This document shows positions 25,401-37,135 of a stretch of DNA of 64,000 nt, in pieces. The notes under the pieces are model-generated. The model was given only the letters and a program-made list of their open reading frames with translations. It was not told the origin of the DNA and ran no database searches. Within the stretch, counting starts at the first letter, position 1. Each line of letters begins with the position of its first letter. Source of the DNA: Pithys albifrons albifrons (lineage: Eukaryota; Chordata; Aves; Passeriformes; Thamnophilidae); contig NC_092458.1 in the NCBI RefSeq assembly GCF_047495875.1, positions 4,175,939 through 4,239,938 of the forward strand, written 5' to 3'. The position numbers and the translations under genes were made by a program.

Positions 25401-26569
25401 TCTTTTCTCTTTTACAGCAAAATATCTTAGTTCTGGGGCAAAAATCCCAGTTTAGACATAAAAAAAAAAGGAAAAAGAAAAAGGAAAAAGAGGATTGCTG
25501 CCCCTAGGAAGCCATAAATTATGCCAACCATTGAAAAACATTTTCCTAAGATGAATTAGCATAGATGTGTTACAATTTTGAGATTGCAGTTACATGAAAG
25601 TTGTTAAGTGCAAAGCTTAACTGAAGAGGGAGATTGTGATAAAATTTCTTGGAAGTAGCAGTTATCAAAAACTCAGCTTTAGAAAACTGAAAACTAGAGG
25701 GAAGTTGTATACAGAGGCAGTGAAAGCATTTCCGTGAAGATTTGTCTGGGGGTCTACACTGAGTTCTGGAATAACCAGCACATTTTTCCATGGTTCTTCA
25801 CAATGTAACTGTTAGAGTGGCTGGGGGGAGTTGAACACCATCACCTGTCCTCAGAAATTCTAGAGCCCAGCCTGGAAAAATACAGCAATGCTATAGTTGT
25901 GAGTATGCAGGAATGAATCATAAGGAAGGATCTGAATGAGAATTCTGTAGAGATTCTTGGCAATCAAATACTACATGTGCAAGGGCTATAGTAAGGATAC
26001 AGCCTACAGTGATGAGGATTTACTCACTCAGAAGATGTAAGAACAAGGTCCAAAGAGTAGTGGATCTCTCACTGAGGTCAAAGAAAAAGACATATAGCAA
26101 TGTTCCCTGTCTGTGTACTGTCTTCATGCTCATCAGTTACTAGCAGAGATGAACAGTCAGGAAAGAGTCTGACACCACATGCATTCAATATCATTGAAGG
26201 ACCTTCTTACTTAGATTTGGGTTATCTGGAACATGAAAACTGAATGCTGACAGGGCGAAGACAGAAAACAGTAGTGTGTAATGTTCTGTAAAAATTCAGC
26301 AAATCCCTTCTCAAACCCACAGCCTTGCTTCTCAAGTATGATTATAATATTTTGCATGACAAATAATTCGAAATCTATTGTGACTCTATTAGTTGAGAGA
26401 CCCATATACATGATATTTAGAAAATAATGCGTGTACCAGACTTGCTACAACATGTAAAATTTGTTAGCTCCTGTTTTTCTGATATATCAGAAATGACCAT
26501 CAGTAGAGTTATAAGAAGTGCAAAACTGCTTTCCAGCATATACTGGTTGACTTCCAGCATATACTGGTG
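19409..26569. other. 7.2-kb AT-rich non-coding stretch
   Basis: No coding exon or transposon could be identified. A G10 run (22828-22837) is followed by AACC units (22843-22862). G/T-rich low complexity lies at 24555-24630 and an A/G-rich patch at 25460-25493. A 17-bp unit CTTCCAGCATATACTGG occurs twice in tandem at about 26531-26567. The least AT-rich part is roughly 21800-23400; its open frames reach 115 codons but overlap on both strands and show no family signature. Confidence 0.5.
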
Positions 26570-28862
26570 CGTAGGTTCTTTTCTACCCAGATGTGAGACT
26601 CTGCACTTCCTCATATTGAATGGCATGTGGCACCCAACAGCCTAGCCCATTTCTACAGTCTGTTGAGGTCCCTCTGAGTGGCAGCACAACCCTCTTACAT
26701 GTCACCCACTCCTCCCAGGTTAGGGTCTGCAGCAAACCTGCTGCAGGTAAACTTTGGCCCATCATCCAGATCACTTGAGATGATTAACTGGTTTAGACTC
26801 AGTATTGACTTGTGGTCTATATTGCTATTTGCTGGCCTTCAACTAGGCTTAGTGCCACTGAACATCATCATCTGGGCCCTAATATTCATTTCCAATTCAC
26901 CTTGCTGTCTCCTCACCTAGTCCATACATCAACAGATTGTGATGATCTTCTAGGAGACAGTGTCAAATCCTTACTGAAGTCAAAGTAAACAACACCCACT
27001 GCTCTCCCAATATTTGCCAAGGCATTTCATTAGTGAAGTTTCTCAGACTGGTCAGTCATGAATTCCCCCTAATGAAGCCATGAAGATTACTCCTGATGAC
27101 TTTCTGGTGCTTTGTGTTCCATAACATGATTTCTGGGGTTAGTTGTCCATCACCTTTCCTAGGGATTGAGGTGAGAATGGTTGGTCTGTAATTCCTTGAG
27201 TACTTCTTATTGCCCTTTCTGAGGATAGGAATGACATTTGCTTTCCTCCAGTCTTCAAACACTTCTCCCAGTGACCATGACCAAAGATGATTAAGAGTAG
27301 CTTTGCAATGGCACCAGTCATGTTCCCCTGCATTCATGAGTGGAGCCCATAAGATCCATGGACCTAATTATGTCCAGTTTGATTAAGTATTCTCTAAACT
27401 GAATCTTGAAGGCTGGTCTTACTACTGTGGCAGAGAAGGAATGCAGTACCTCAGACTTTTCCATGCCTGGTGTCTCTGAGGTCTCTGTCCCATTTGGCAG
27501 TGGGGTCATATTTTTCATAGTCTTTCTTTTGCCACTTACACACTTACAGGTGCTCTTCTGGTTTTGACATTCCTTGCCATGATCAGCTCCAGGTGGACTT
27601 TGACTTTCCTAAATTCATCTCTTCATTCTTGGGTGATATCTGTATTCATCCCAGATTACCTGCCCAAGTTTCTGCCTTCTGTGTAGTCCTTTTTTTGTCT
27701 GAGTTTTGCCAGGAGATCTTTACCCGTGCAGGGCTCCTGACACTTTTGCCTGACTTCCTGCTCATTGCAATGAACTATCCTTGAGCTTGGAGGAGGTGAT
27801 CCTTAAATATTAATTACTTTCTTGGACCTTTATTGTTTCTTCTGCTTTTTTCCATAGAACTCTTCCAAGCAGATCTTTGGAGCATTCATAGTCTGCTCTG
27901 CTGAAGTCCATGGTTATGATCTTGCTCTTTACTCCCTCTTCTCATAATCCGTAACTCTTAATAACTAATGGTCACGGCATCCAAGGCTGCCTTTGGCTTT
28001 CACACCCCCAATGAGCCCTTCCATGCTGATGCATATGCAGTCTATCAGAGCATATCTCGTTGTTGTTTCCTCTGTCACTTTGATCAGAAAGCTGTCTTCA
28101 ATGCTGTCCAGGAAAATTCTGGAAAGGAGGCTATTTCCTGTTTTGTTTTCCAGCAGATATCAAGATGATTGATATTTCCCATGTGAACCAGAGGCTGTGA
28201 ATATGAGACTACTTTTATTTGTCTTTGGAAGGCCTTATATGCTTTCCTTTCCTTGTCAGAAAGCCTACAGCAGGCATTGACTACAGTCCATAATAGTGTG
28301 CTCTTTAATGCTTGCCCATGAGCTCTCAGCTGGCTCATCACTAATCCATAGACAGAGCTCCATGCATCCCAGGTACCCTTTCACACAAATGGCAACTCTA
28401 CCTCCTCATCTTCTTAGCCCATGCTTCCTAAAGACCTTGTATCCTTTCATTGCATCACTTCAGTAATGTAAGCCATCTCAACAAGTCTCCATGATCCCAA
28501 CAAGATCATAGACCTGTGCAGAGATCACAGCTTCATGAACTTTATTCCCCATGTTTTATGCATTCCTGTACCGGCACTTCAGAGGCACCCCATCATGCTG
28601 GTTTCACTTAATGGATTTGTTGTTCTTCTTTCTCCATAATGATGCTCTTTTGGCACTTCCTTTCTTACATGCCAATAATTGTGGTTACCATGTTTAAGTC
28701 CCGTTTTGTTGATTTAGTATTCCCTTTAGTTACTATAATCATACCATGCCCTTTTCTTGCCAGTCTCATTCATCAATCCCTCACAGGGAGTAACTCCCTC
28801 TGGCAACTCTCTTTCCCCTTTTTGTTCCTAGTTTACAGCTTTTCTTACCAGATATGGTAGTT
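26570..28862 (-). mobile_element. Long CR1 LINE fossil (endonuclease plus reverse transcriptase of ORF2)
   Basis: On the minus strand this covers most of CR1 ORF2. Near 28400-28580 a degraded endonuclease N-terminus is readable (YRNA.NMGNK, then AMKGYKVFRKHG). Further on, at 27140-27290, the reverse transcriptase shows EDWRKANVIPI, RNYRPTILTSIP and KVIRSNLHGFIRG. Near 26985 comes AVDVVYFDFSK, the motif A region. The fragment ends a little past the catalytic core, with the 3' end and tail absent. Frames are interrupted by many stops and shifts, so it is long dead. The high-coordinate edge resembles the sequence just before the CR1 endonuclease start, so 5' truncation lies near 28862. At about 2.3 kb it is the longest CR1 piece in the window. 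Confidence 0.88.
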
Positions 28863-29170
28863 TGGCTTTAGTTTTAGCTAGAAAAAAAATGCATTTTCAC
28901 AGTTCTTGCATGCAGAGTGTTATTTCCAGAGATCAATAAAACACCATTCTATATCCTGGAGAATGCATTATAAGTAGTTTTAGAAAAGACTACTTAAAAT
29001 GTAAATATAGTTGGAATGTGGGGTTTTGGGAAGTGTCTCAGCAATGGTAAAATACTTGAAAATTCTTCAACATGAGTGGAATGTTTAGGTTTTGTTAAAA
29101 GCTCCTATTTCAGTCAATGACCTGTGGGTGTATGGCAAAATACAGTGAGCAAGTAGTGGCTGGTTGACAA
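28863..29170. other. Non-coding spacer
   Basis: AT-rich; nothing recognised. Confidence 0.6.
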
Positions 29171-29175
29171 GCTGT

Positions 29176-29719
29176 TGTCTGGGGGGAAAATGACCCAGTG
29201 CATACTCCACACTGGATGAGATAAAGGCACAAACTAAGATCTTTATTGAAGAATGACATGGATATTTATAGGGTTCTGAGGAAAGGTTCTGGAACTTGGA
29301 TGGGATTGGGTAAGGACAGGGGTGGAGTGCAACCAGATAGACAGGGGGGAACAACTCATCAAATGATGGGAAAACTAACCCATAGGAAACCAGGGATTAG
29401 GGCAGAGGCAGAAAAGGATAGGAGGGGAAGAAGCAGCCAGATACCCAGTTGGACCCTCGGCAGGTCCTGGATGCTTCCACACAGCAGTAGTGGCTGCATC
29501 GGCAGCTTGAGGTACTTGAGAACAACAACCTCAGGGATGATCCTGAGGCAAGGCTGCCCTGGCCAGGGAAGTGGCCCCTGCTCCTCAGCAACACAGTGAC
29601 TAACTGGGGACTAACTGGGGAATAAATGTGAGGGGCGACTACCACACAGGGAGACAACTGTACAATAAAACTTTCCAAACCAAGAACCATACGATAAAAT
29701 GCATAACTTTTAAACTTCA
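29176..29719 (-). mobile_element. Solo LTR, family D (544 bp)
   Basis: The plus-strand ends are TGTCTGGGG and TTTAAACTTCA, flanked by the exact 5-bp duplication GCTGT (29171-29175 and 29720-29724). On its own strand the LTR starts TGAAGTTTAAAAG and ends CCCAGACA. TATAAATA lies at 29263-29270 and the polyadenylation signal AATAAA at 29242-29247, both on the minus strand, which fixes the orientation. The signal is only about 15 bp downstream of the TATA box. It is a family different from A, B and C. It is relatively GC-rich for this window and has no internal region, so it is a recombined solo LTR. Confidence 0.85.
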
Positions 29720-29724
29720 GCTGT

Positions 29725-30866
29725 GAAAGTCTCTAATCTGTGTGCCTGGTCCAGTCGGGGTTGGTCCTTGACAATGGCATCCTTGTAAACTCATTTTAGC
29801 GTTCTTCCACAGCTAGTACCAATAATCTTTGGTAGATCAGTGGATGTATTTATTTGAGGTTTGTACCTACAATTTTTGATTACCAAATACTGTCCAGAAA
29901 TACTGTAGCTTGTAGCTAAGATAAAGCATACGTGAGTGATTGCTCCCAAAGAATGTCTTTTGTTTGACATTCAAATGAGGACAATACAACAGCACTTTCA
30001 GCTTTCCCACAAATACCTTGTTTTCCTCTTTTAGAAGTGTTTTAACATTTCTTACCACTGTATGTGAGCTTGCCCTATATCACTCCCTTATCATCCATTA
30101 AATTTTTTTCTTACCTTAGCTGTTTCAAGTTTTTTGATCAACAAAGTCATAAATGAAACTGTCCCTCCACTCTGTTAGCATTTATTTCCTCTGCACATCA
30201 TGCTTTTCCCATATTTTTTATTTTTTCTAATTCTCAGAGGGTTTTTTTTGCCAGTTTCAACTCAGATTCAGACCTTTGCTTATGTTCTGATAAAAGCTTT
30301 GCTTCCATTGTTGGAACAGTCTCCTTTCTCATGAGGAAATACTATCACAAATAATTTTTCTTCACACACATGAATAGTTATACAGTATGTTCTCTCCTTT
30401 TGATGTGTCCTTTCTATTTTAAATTAAGGTGCTAAAAATTCAATCTATGTATCATGAAAATGTATGACAAGTTTAATAAATCAATCCTAAAAATAATCAT
30501 CTTAGTACTTTCTAAACTTCAGAATATTATATTTAATAAATCAATTGAAGTGAACAATTTGCCTTATTTGCAATTGGTGTGGAATGTGTTATAAAAAAGT
30601 TAGATTTGCTGCTTTACTAAAGTTTATAAAGGTTGAAGGAAGTTTCTGTCTTTCACAGTAATGCAGTATATATCACATATTTAGAAAGACTAAAAATTAG
30701 TGATAAATGTTATTCACATCAATATAGAAACATTTGGTTTTATTTGTTCGGACCTTTGGGGTAATTATGAAAAAAACCCCAATTATAGCTAAGATGAATT
30801 GAACAAAATTTTTGCCTCTTTACTGTTGCTATTCAGTATTTTAATGGAAAAAGATTTTTCTGTATG
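29725..30866. other. AT-rich non-coding stretch
   Basis: No gene or repeat was recognised. Open frames are at most about 65 codons. Confidence 0.6.
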
Positions 30867-30871
30867 ACAAG

Positions 30872-32065
30872 GGTGCTGCTTTTGGCTGAGGTAGAGTTAA
30901 TATTCTTCACAGTGGCTACTGTGGGGCTGTGTTTTGGATTTGTGTTAATGCACACAATACACAGTGTTGATAATACAGAGACATTTTTGTTATTGCTGAG
31001 CAGTGCTTACACAGAGCCAAGACCTTTTCTGCTTCTCATAGCACCACATGGGCGAGGAAGCTGGAGGTGGATGGAAAATTGAAAGGAGACACAGCTGGAA
31101 CACGGGACCCCAAATGACCAAAGGTATATTCCGTTGTAGTAGTTTTGGCTTTAGTCAGCATAGGTCCCCATTTAGGCCTCAGTTTTTAGCAGGCCTCAAA
31201 GGTTGTGACACAGATTAGAGGGGACAGGTATCATCTGACTTCAGCAGCCATAGAGGTATTTCATATCATCTGACATCATCAGGAAGTGTCGGGGAGTATA
31301 ACAAGCAAGGTGGGAGGAGTCTCTGGGCTCTTCGGTCCATGCTTCTGACCAGGACGGTTCCCGCTCCCTGACTGCTGATATCAGGCCCTCCTGCCGGTCG
31401 GCACGTCTGCTTAGCCGGGGACGTGAGCACATTCCTGTTAATTCCTCTTTCCCTCTTGCTGGGAGGTTTCCTTTGGGGAGGGGGTTTGGTTGGTTTGGAG
31501 TTTCACCTGTTAGCTGGGGCGACCTCGGTGAGCCTGTTGTTGTTTCCTGTCACTATGTGCTATTTCATATTCTGTGTTAAGCTCTCCTCTTCTCTGTATA
31601 AATATAAAAACCTCACTGTGTTTAAAGCCTCGTTTCTGCTGTTTTCCCTCACTCTCCTGCTCTGGGAGTGGACTTTTTGACTGGGTACCAGGCAGTTGGC
31701 ATTTTGCCAGCTCAAACTATAACATTCTTATAATATGGCATCATGCTCAGAATATAAACTGAGGGGAAGAAGGAGGAAGAGGGAGACATTTGGAGTGATG
31801 GTGTTTGTCTTCCCAAGTCACTGTTATGTATGATGGGGCCCTGCTCTCCTGAAGATGGCTGAACTCCTGCCTGCCCATGGATAGCAGTGAATTAATTCCT
31901 TGTTTTGCTTTGCTTGTGTGTGTGGCTTTTGCTTTCTGTATTAAACTGGCTTTATCTCCACCTACAAGTTTTCTAGATTTTACTCTTTCAATTCTCTTCC
32001 TGATCCTGCTGCTGGGGAAGTGAGTGAGTAACTGTGTGGTGACTGGCTGGTGTTAAACCATGAAA
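30872..32065 (+). mobile_element. Family B LTR, split by a nested LTR
   Basis: The LTR occupies 30872-31134 and 31725-32065, with a 590-bp foreign LTR between. The host halves join logically: the left half ends GGTATATT and the right half resumes with GGCATCATGCTCAG, the order seen uninterrupted in the other family B copy at 17493-17939. The outer ends are flanked by the exact 5-bp duplication ACAAG (30867-30871 and 32066-32070). The terminal bases have drifted from the expected TG and CA. A probable ATTAAA polyadenylation signal lies at 31940-31945. This LTR type, with CTGCTTTTGGCTG near its start, is common in bird genomes; the family assignment is from recall. It is a solo LTR with no internal region. 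Confidence 0.9.
31135..31724 (+). mobile_element. LTR related to family A, nested in the family B LTR
   Basis: This 590-bp LTR begins TGTAGTAGTTTTGGC and ends CTATAACA. TATAAATA lies at 31597-31604. The last 40 bp contain GGCAGTTGGCATTTTGCCAG, which is nearly identical to the U5 end of the family A LTRs. U3 is otherwise distinct and has a GC-richer core (31290-31430). The target duplication is imperfect: TTCCGT on the left against TTCTTA on the right, consistent with an old insertion whose copies have drifted. It inserted into the family B LTR and is therefore younger than it. Confidence 0.85.
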
Positions 32066-32070
32066 ACAAG

Positions 32071-33900
32071 ATATAGAATTCATGTTAAAATCTCTACGAA
32101 ACCAAAATGTGTGGAAAAGCTTATATTTTTATTCCTGCATCCTAGTAATTAAGTGTGGGTTTTCAACAATGGCAGTATCTGAAGTGAGGGGAACTTATTT
32201 TGTGTAAATGTAAGTCCTGGATATAAAGTTGAAAATAGATAAAGTGCAGCTAGAATACTGTCTTTCTTATGGTAACTGAAACTACATCAAACACAATCTG
32301 AAGAAAGCCCTGTAAAAGAAATTGATGTGAAAAATTCCATTATTACAGGAAATGTATTAGAATGATTTTTGAAGTGAGTTCTATCCTCAGTACCTTACAA
32401 TTAAATGATACATTCAATCAGACTTAACATACAAAAAAAATTATACCTCTCAACCAGATTTACTGCATATTCTTTTTGCTCTCTTTCAATAATATCATAA
32501 GAATCTTTAAAAGAAAAGATTCAAATTCCAAAACATTCCTGATATTTTAAATTGCATTTGCAGGTTTCAGAAATGTCCATTTTTGGCAAAAAAATTTTGC
32601 CCCTTTTTATGATGTAAACCACAAGGTAACGTTTCCAATCAAAAATGAAAAACTTTTTTTTTCTGATATTTGTTTCTGTTATCTAATTTTCTGCCTTAAA
32701 CCAGATTTGGTGGCGGTGTAGAAACACTTCTTTAAATATCTCAGAGGCCTCTCTAGTCTGCCATTGCTCATTTTGCCCTGACAGTTATGCAGCAATATCT
32801 GCTCAGAGCTAATATAGTTAGGTAAGTCTGGGCAATGTTCCAAAAGGAATCATTTTGCTTTACAATGAAGCAGTTCCCACTCAACGCAATTCCAGAAATA
32901 TCCATCCTTTGCTAAATGACATATTTATGAGTCTTCAATGTTATCCCATTTTTGTGAGTTCCAACACTATTTGTATTACCAGTTGCAATTTATTTTTTTA
33001 AGTCAACAGCATCAAGTCATTTGTGAGGCCCTCTCTGTTCTCAGACTTCATGAAATAAATCCATAGAAACAGGTTATTGGTTTGGTTTTTTTGCAGAACA
33101 TGCTTCTTTGCTGGATGCTGAAAGAAGTCCCTTTCAAACCAAATAAGCATTTACCCAAGAAAATTATATTTTGCTTCTGTGTTCTTTTGTAAATTTGGCC
33201 TTTCCAGAGTTTAATAAAGTGTTGTGGAAGCTCTTTCACTTTGCCCATGATCACATGCAAGACCTATCAACTACTAACAAACCTTTCAGAGACATAATTT
33301 CTCATACCAGAGGGAAAGACTATGTTTATAGAACTCAGACTACAACAAAAGGAAAATGTAGTACCTCTGTGATAGTACTGTCATTCAGAGATACCACAGT
33401 TCTGTCTTAAGCCAGGATGATATTTGGGTATAGAACACTGCATGCCAATCAGTACCTTTAGAGAAAGTCATGCTTCCAGTTATACATGTGTAAAACAAAA
33501 AAAGAAATCAACAACAACAACAAGAGAAGCACAAAAGTGTTACTGAAGCATGGACAAAGCCAAGGGACTTTATTTGTAACCTCATCTCCTCCGATACTGA
33601 TTCTTTTGGGATGGCCCATTTCAAGTCACTGAAATGCATCAGCAATGTTACTCAAGGCATAAAAGATAGTCATGCTTAGCTATCTGAGTCATAAGACTCA
33701 TGAAGATTCACTAGTTCATGCTTATAGCACTTGAAGAAAGGAATTTTAAGTGAATATTTTCTTATTAAATACCAAGAGATTGGTTTTATTAAAATTTTAA
33801 TAAACTAACTAACAGAAACATCTGTGCCTTCTCTCTACAAAAAGTGTCTGTTTTAAACTGATAAGCTTCTAAGTTCTGTAGCTGTAACACACTGTGTTAA
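32071..33900. other. AT-rich non-coding stretch
   Basis: No gene or known repeat was recognised. A short AACAAC repeat lies near 33510-33522. The longest open frame is under 85 codons. Confidence 0.55.
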
Positions 33901-33910
33901 TACTGTGCCC

Positions 33911-34309
33911 TGTACTCCAAGCAAGCGAGCTTGGACCTCCCGGGAAATACCGGGTGCTGTAGGTTCTAGTCCTGAAGACTTCACTGTCACTGTCCAAGCT
34001 CGCTCGGCCGTGGCAGATGAACCTCAGGACTGAAACTGTGGGGCCAGTTCTGTGCACTCTGAGCCTCACCTAAAATCCACTGCGCAGGCTGGAAGGGCAC
34101 ACCCACGTGGGGACAGCCCTGCCCAAATCTTCATTCGCGAAGCCGAGCCCACACACTCCAAGCAGTATCTGGGTATAAATTCTCCTCAAATGTATGCAGA
34201 CTAAACCCCATTTCAACTTCTGGTTATAAACTCTTGTTCTGTAATTAGTTAGCATACCACCCCTGGATGATTACTGGCACCTGTCCAACACTTTTCTCTG
34301 CCTTTCACA
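33911..34309 (+). mobile_element. GC-richer island with foldback, possible degenerate LTR
   Basis: This block is clearly richer in GC and CpG than its surroundings. TATAAAT at 34174-34180 suggests an LTR read on the plus strand. Candidate ends are TGTACTCC and TTTCACA, with flanks TGCCC (33906-33910) and TGCCA (34310-34314) that match in four of five positions. That is weak support. A perfect 13-bp inverted repeat, AGCGAGCTTGGAC (33924-33936) and GTCCAAGCTCGCT (33992-34004), encloses a 55-bp loop. It could instead be a small regulatory island or a structured transcript. No reading frame of note is present. Confidence 0.4.
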
Positions 34310-34314
34310 TGCCA

Positions 34315-36469
34315 TAGTTGTTGGGGATTTTATTAGAAGCCTCAAAATTTCAGGGGTTTAAAAACAAAATGCACATTTTGATTTTCAATGGATTTATTTG
34401 GATAGTCTTAGAAGTTATGAAATCACAAGCCCCATTTAAAGTACCATTATTAGTAGATTTGTGCATATCAAGTAGTTTAAGTTGATAACAAAATGCTAAA
34501 GAGGTGTTCATTACTGTTTACAGTAAAGGCCTACATTTTGGAGGAAAAATAAATGTACATAATAACTATTCCTTTCAGTTGTAAGGACTAGCCAAAGTGA
34601 TTATTATCTTCATCTGTTTGCAGTCATTATACACTCGATACATGCATTACAAATCCACTACACATACACTGAGAAAATGACTGACTGAAATTCTACACCA
34701 CCACAAATTGGGATTTTGTGCACTAAAATTGTATACAGTACAGAGTATACTCATGGCAAGAACCCACTTCTGCTAAGTGGGTGTTAGGTGAGTACTTGGT
34801 GCTTACTTTAAAGTGGATCTATCTTAATATAATGAGAATACATAATATATAGCTATCTCTAGGTACAATATCTTATGAATATCATTGATTGGGTACTTTG
34901 GGGTGTTAATACATGTGTAAACTTGGTTACATAGATGTTTTAATATAATACAAACAGTTAAGAATCTCATTTATTCAGATGCTTTGAAAATCCTTGACAA
35001 GTCAGAGTATTCAGAACATTGGCTACAGTTCTTTAAAAATTAATATGTCCAAATTCACAAAAAATGGAACAATCATTAGAAATAACTTCTTTGAGATCAT
35101 CCTCCTGACCTGTCTTGCATTTAGGTCTCTAAAATAATTGGAATAGGATGGAGGAGTTCTGAAAACAAAGAGAATATTTTTCTAATAGCGAAAAGTAGAA
35201 ATTAAACATGAAAGTAAGTTATGGACTGTTTTACAGAAAATATTTATGTGTTTATGTGTGCACTTTCCATGACTCATTACCAAGTAAACATTTTGTTCAG
35301 GTGTTGGCTTGTTAACCTCCTCTGTATAATGCTTCCAAAATGAATCGAAAACTGTGATAGTTCACACAGAGTTAAAAATATGACACCCAAAACATTGTGT
35401 TCTTGAAGCCAGATCCACAGACTGACTTTTCATGTTGTCTTTGGTCTGGTGTCATTCTACTGGAGTTGCCTGAGAGTTTTGACTCAAAGTTGCACGTGGT
35501 TGTCATCATGAACCTGCTCTTCTTCCCTCACAGTGGGGTACTTTGAGCCTGTGAGATTGCTGCCTGATATTTTGCTTGGCATTGGCTACCTTTCTCATGT
35601 GGAATAGCCAACCTTCACTGCTTCCTGACATGGTGCATTTAACTAAGATTTTACTGAAGGAAAACCTAGCCCTTGACTCAGCAAAAAATTAAATATCCCA
35701 ATATAAAAGGTTTATGGGGGTTGAGACAGAGCAAATAGATGCTTAACTGGTCTTACATTAATAAAAACAGCTATTTTCAGTCTCAGTCAAGGTGCTAAAT
35801 CATATCCTAAGCATCAAAATCCATATGCAAATCCCAGTCTCAGAGCCAAGAATAAGCCAGTGTATTGAGTAAGACACACTCCATACTTTTTCATTCTTGG
35901 CTGAAGTCACTTCTTCAGGTATAACTATAAAGACTTTTAGTTCTAGTGATGAAAACTTTCACTAACATCAAAAAAAAATCAACAAAATAAAAAAAAAGAA
36001 ATCAAGAGAAAATTCATGTATTCATGGTGTTTTTCAGTTACAAGAAAATCACTTATTTCTCAGCACCATATATTTCATTAAATTGTATTTACAGCATGAG
36101 TGGGATTTCAAAATGTTAAATTTCATGTTGGTTTGATCATTTATATATTCAGAAAATATTAGTTAATGCGGGAAGCATGATGACAGACCTAATCTGATAC
36201 CCAAAGAGGTCACTAAAAATCTTGTGTCCAGAGTACCCCCAGATTTCTGCAGCACTGGTTCTAATTTATGCTGTCAGTGATGACATTACAATAATGCTCA
36301 TACATATAAAAAGATAACTAATGACATTTTTAAACATACCTAAGAAGAAATGTGTTTTACATGTCTTTCCAAGGGGGAATTTATTACCAATATTAAAATT
36401 TTAATTCAACTAATATGGTATTCTACACCCTCAATGTAATTTCTAATGAACTGTTAATAATGAATCATT
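34315..36469. other. AT-rich non-coding stretch
   Basis: Nothing recognised; open frames are all short. Confidence 0.55.
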
Positions 36470-37135
36470 TGCAGCAGCTGCCCAGGGCATACCTGACATC
36501 TCAGGCTACAAGTTGAGTGTTAGAGAACCCTGGGAGACAGAAGTGGGTTTTGATCTTCACATGAATGACTCAGCCATGATAACTCACACCTTTACACCCA
36601 GTCTAAGGGGTCATGTCTACTAACAGACCATTAGGGCCTGGCTTAATAGACAAGTGCAAGACCCACACCATCCAAGATTGCAAAAATGTCCCATGACTCA
36701 CACAGTTAAATCAGCCATTGTGAACCTCCCTGCCCTGGGGGAGGTACTGGGCATTCTCACCTGAACCTGACCATATATAATCTTTGGGTTTGGGGACTTC
36801 TGGTACCAGTTGTCAGATCCAGAGGATGACTTGAACTTCAACAGGACTGTGACTGCCACTCTCAACAAGACTGCTATCATCATGCTCATCAACAGGTTTC
36901 CTCTCCTTTTACTTTGCAACCACGTGGCACTCAGCACAGGGGCTAATGAACACTGTCCTGTTTGTGTCCCAGGCTGCTGGATTATACATCTGTCACTGTA
37001 AGTTGAAAAACAATTTTCTTTGTATCATTGTATTTATTATAATCTTTTCAGTATATTGTAACTCTGACTCGCAATCTCTTTTGAGTTGGGTTCATTTCTC
37101 CTGATGGTTTGCTTTTAAACCAGCACATTGTGGAA
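36470..37135 (+). mobile_element. Family C LTR (diverged copy)
   Basis: This shares ordered landmarks with the copy at 49050-49675: CAGCAGCTGCCCAGGG (36472), an ACACCCAG...AGGGG block (36596), CTGCCCTGGGGGAGG followed by TGGGCATTCTCACC, a TATA-like ATATATAA (36774), CAGATCCAGAGGA (36814), CAACAGGTTTCCTC (36891), and near the end GGGTTCATTTCTCCTGATGG with TTTTAAACCAGCACA. It carries about 70 extra bases near 36510-36585 compared with the other copy. I could not find a target duplication, so boundaries are approximate. Confidence 0.7.
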
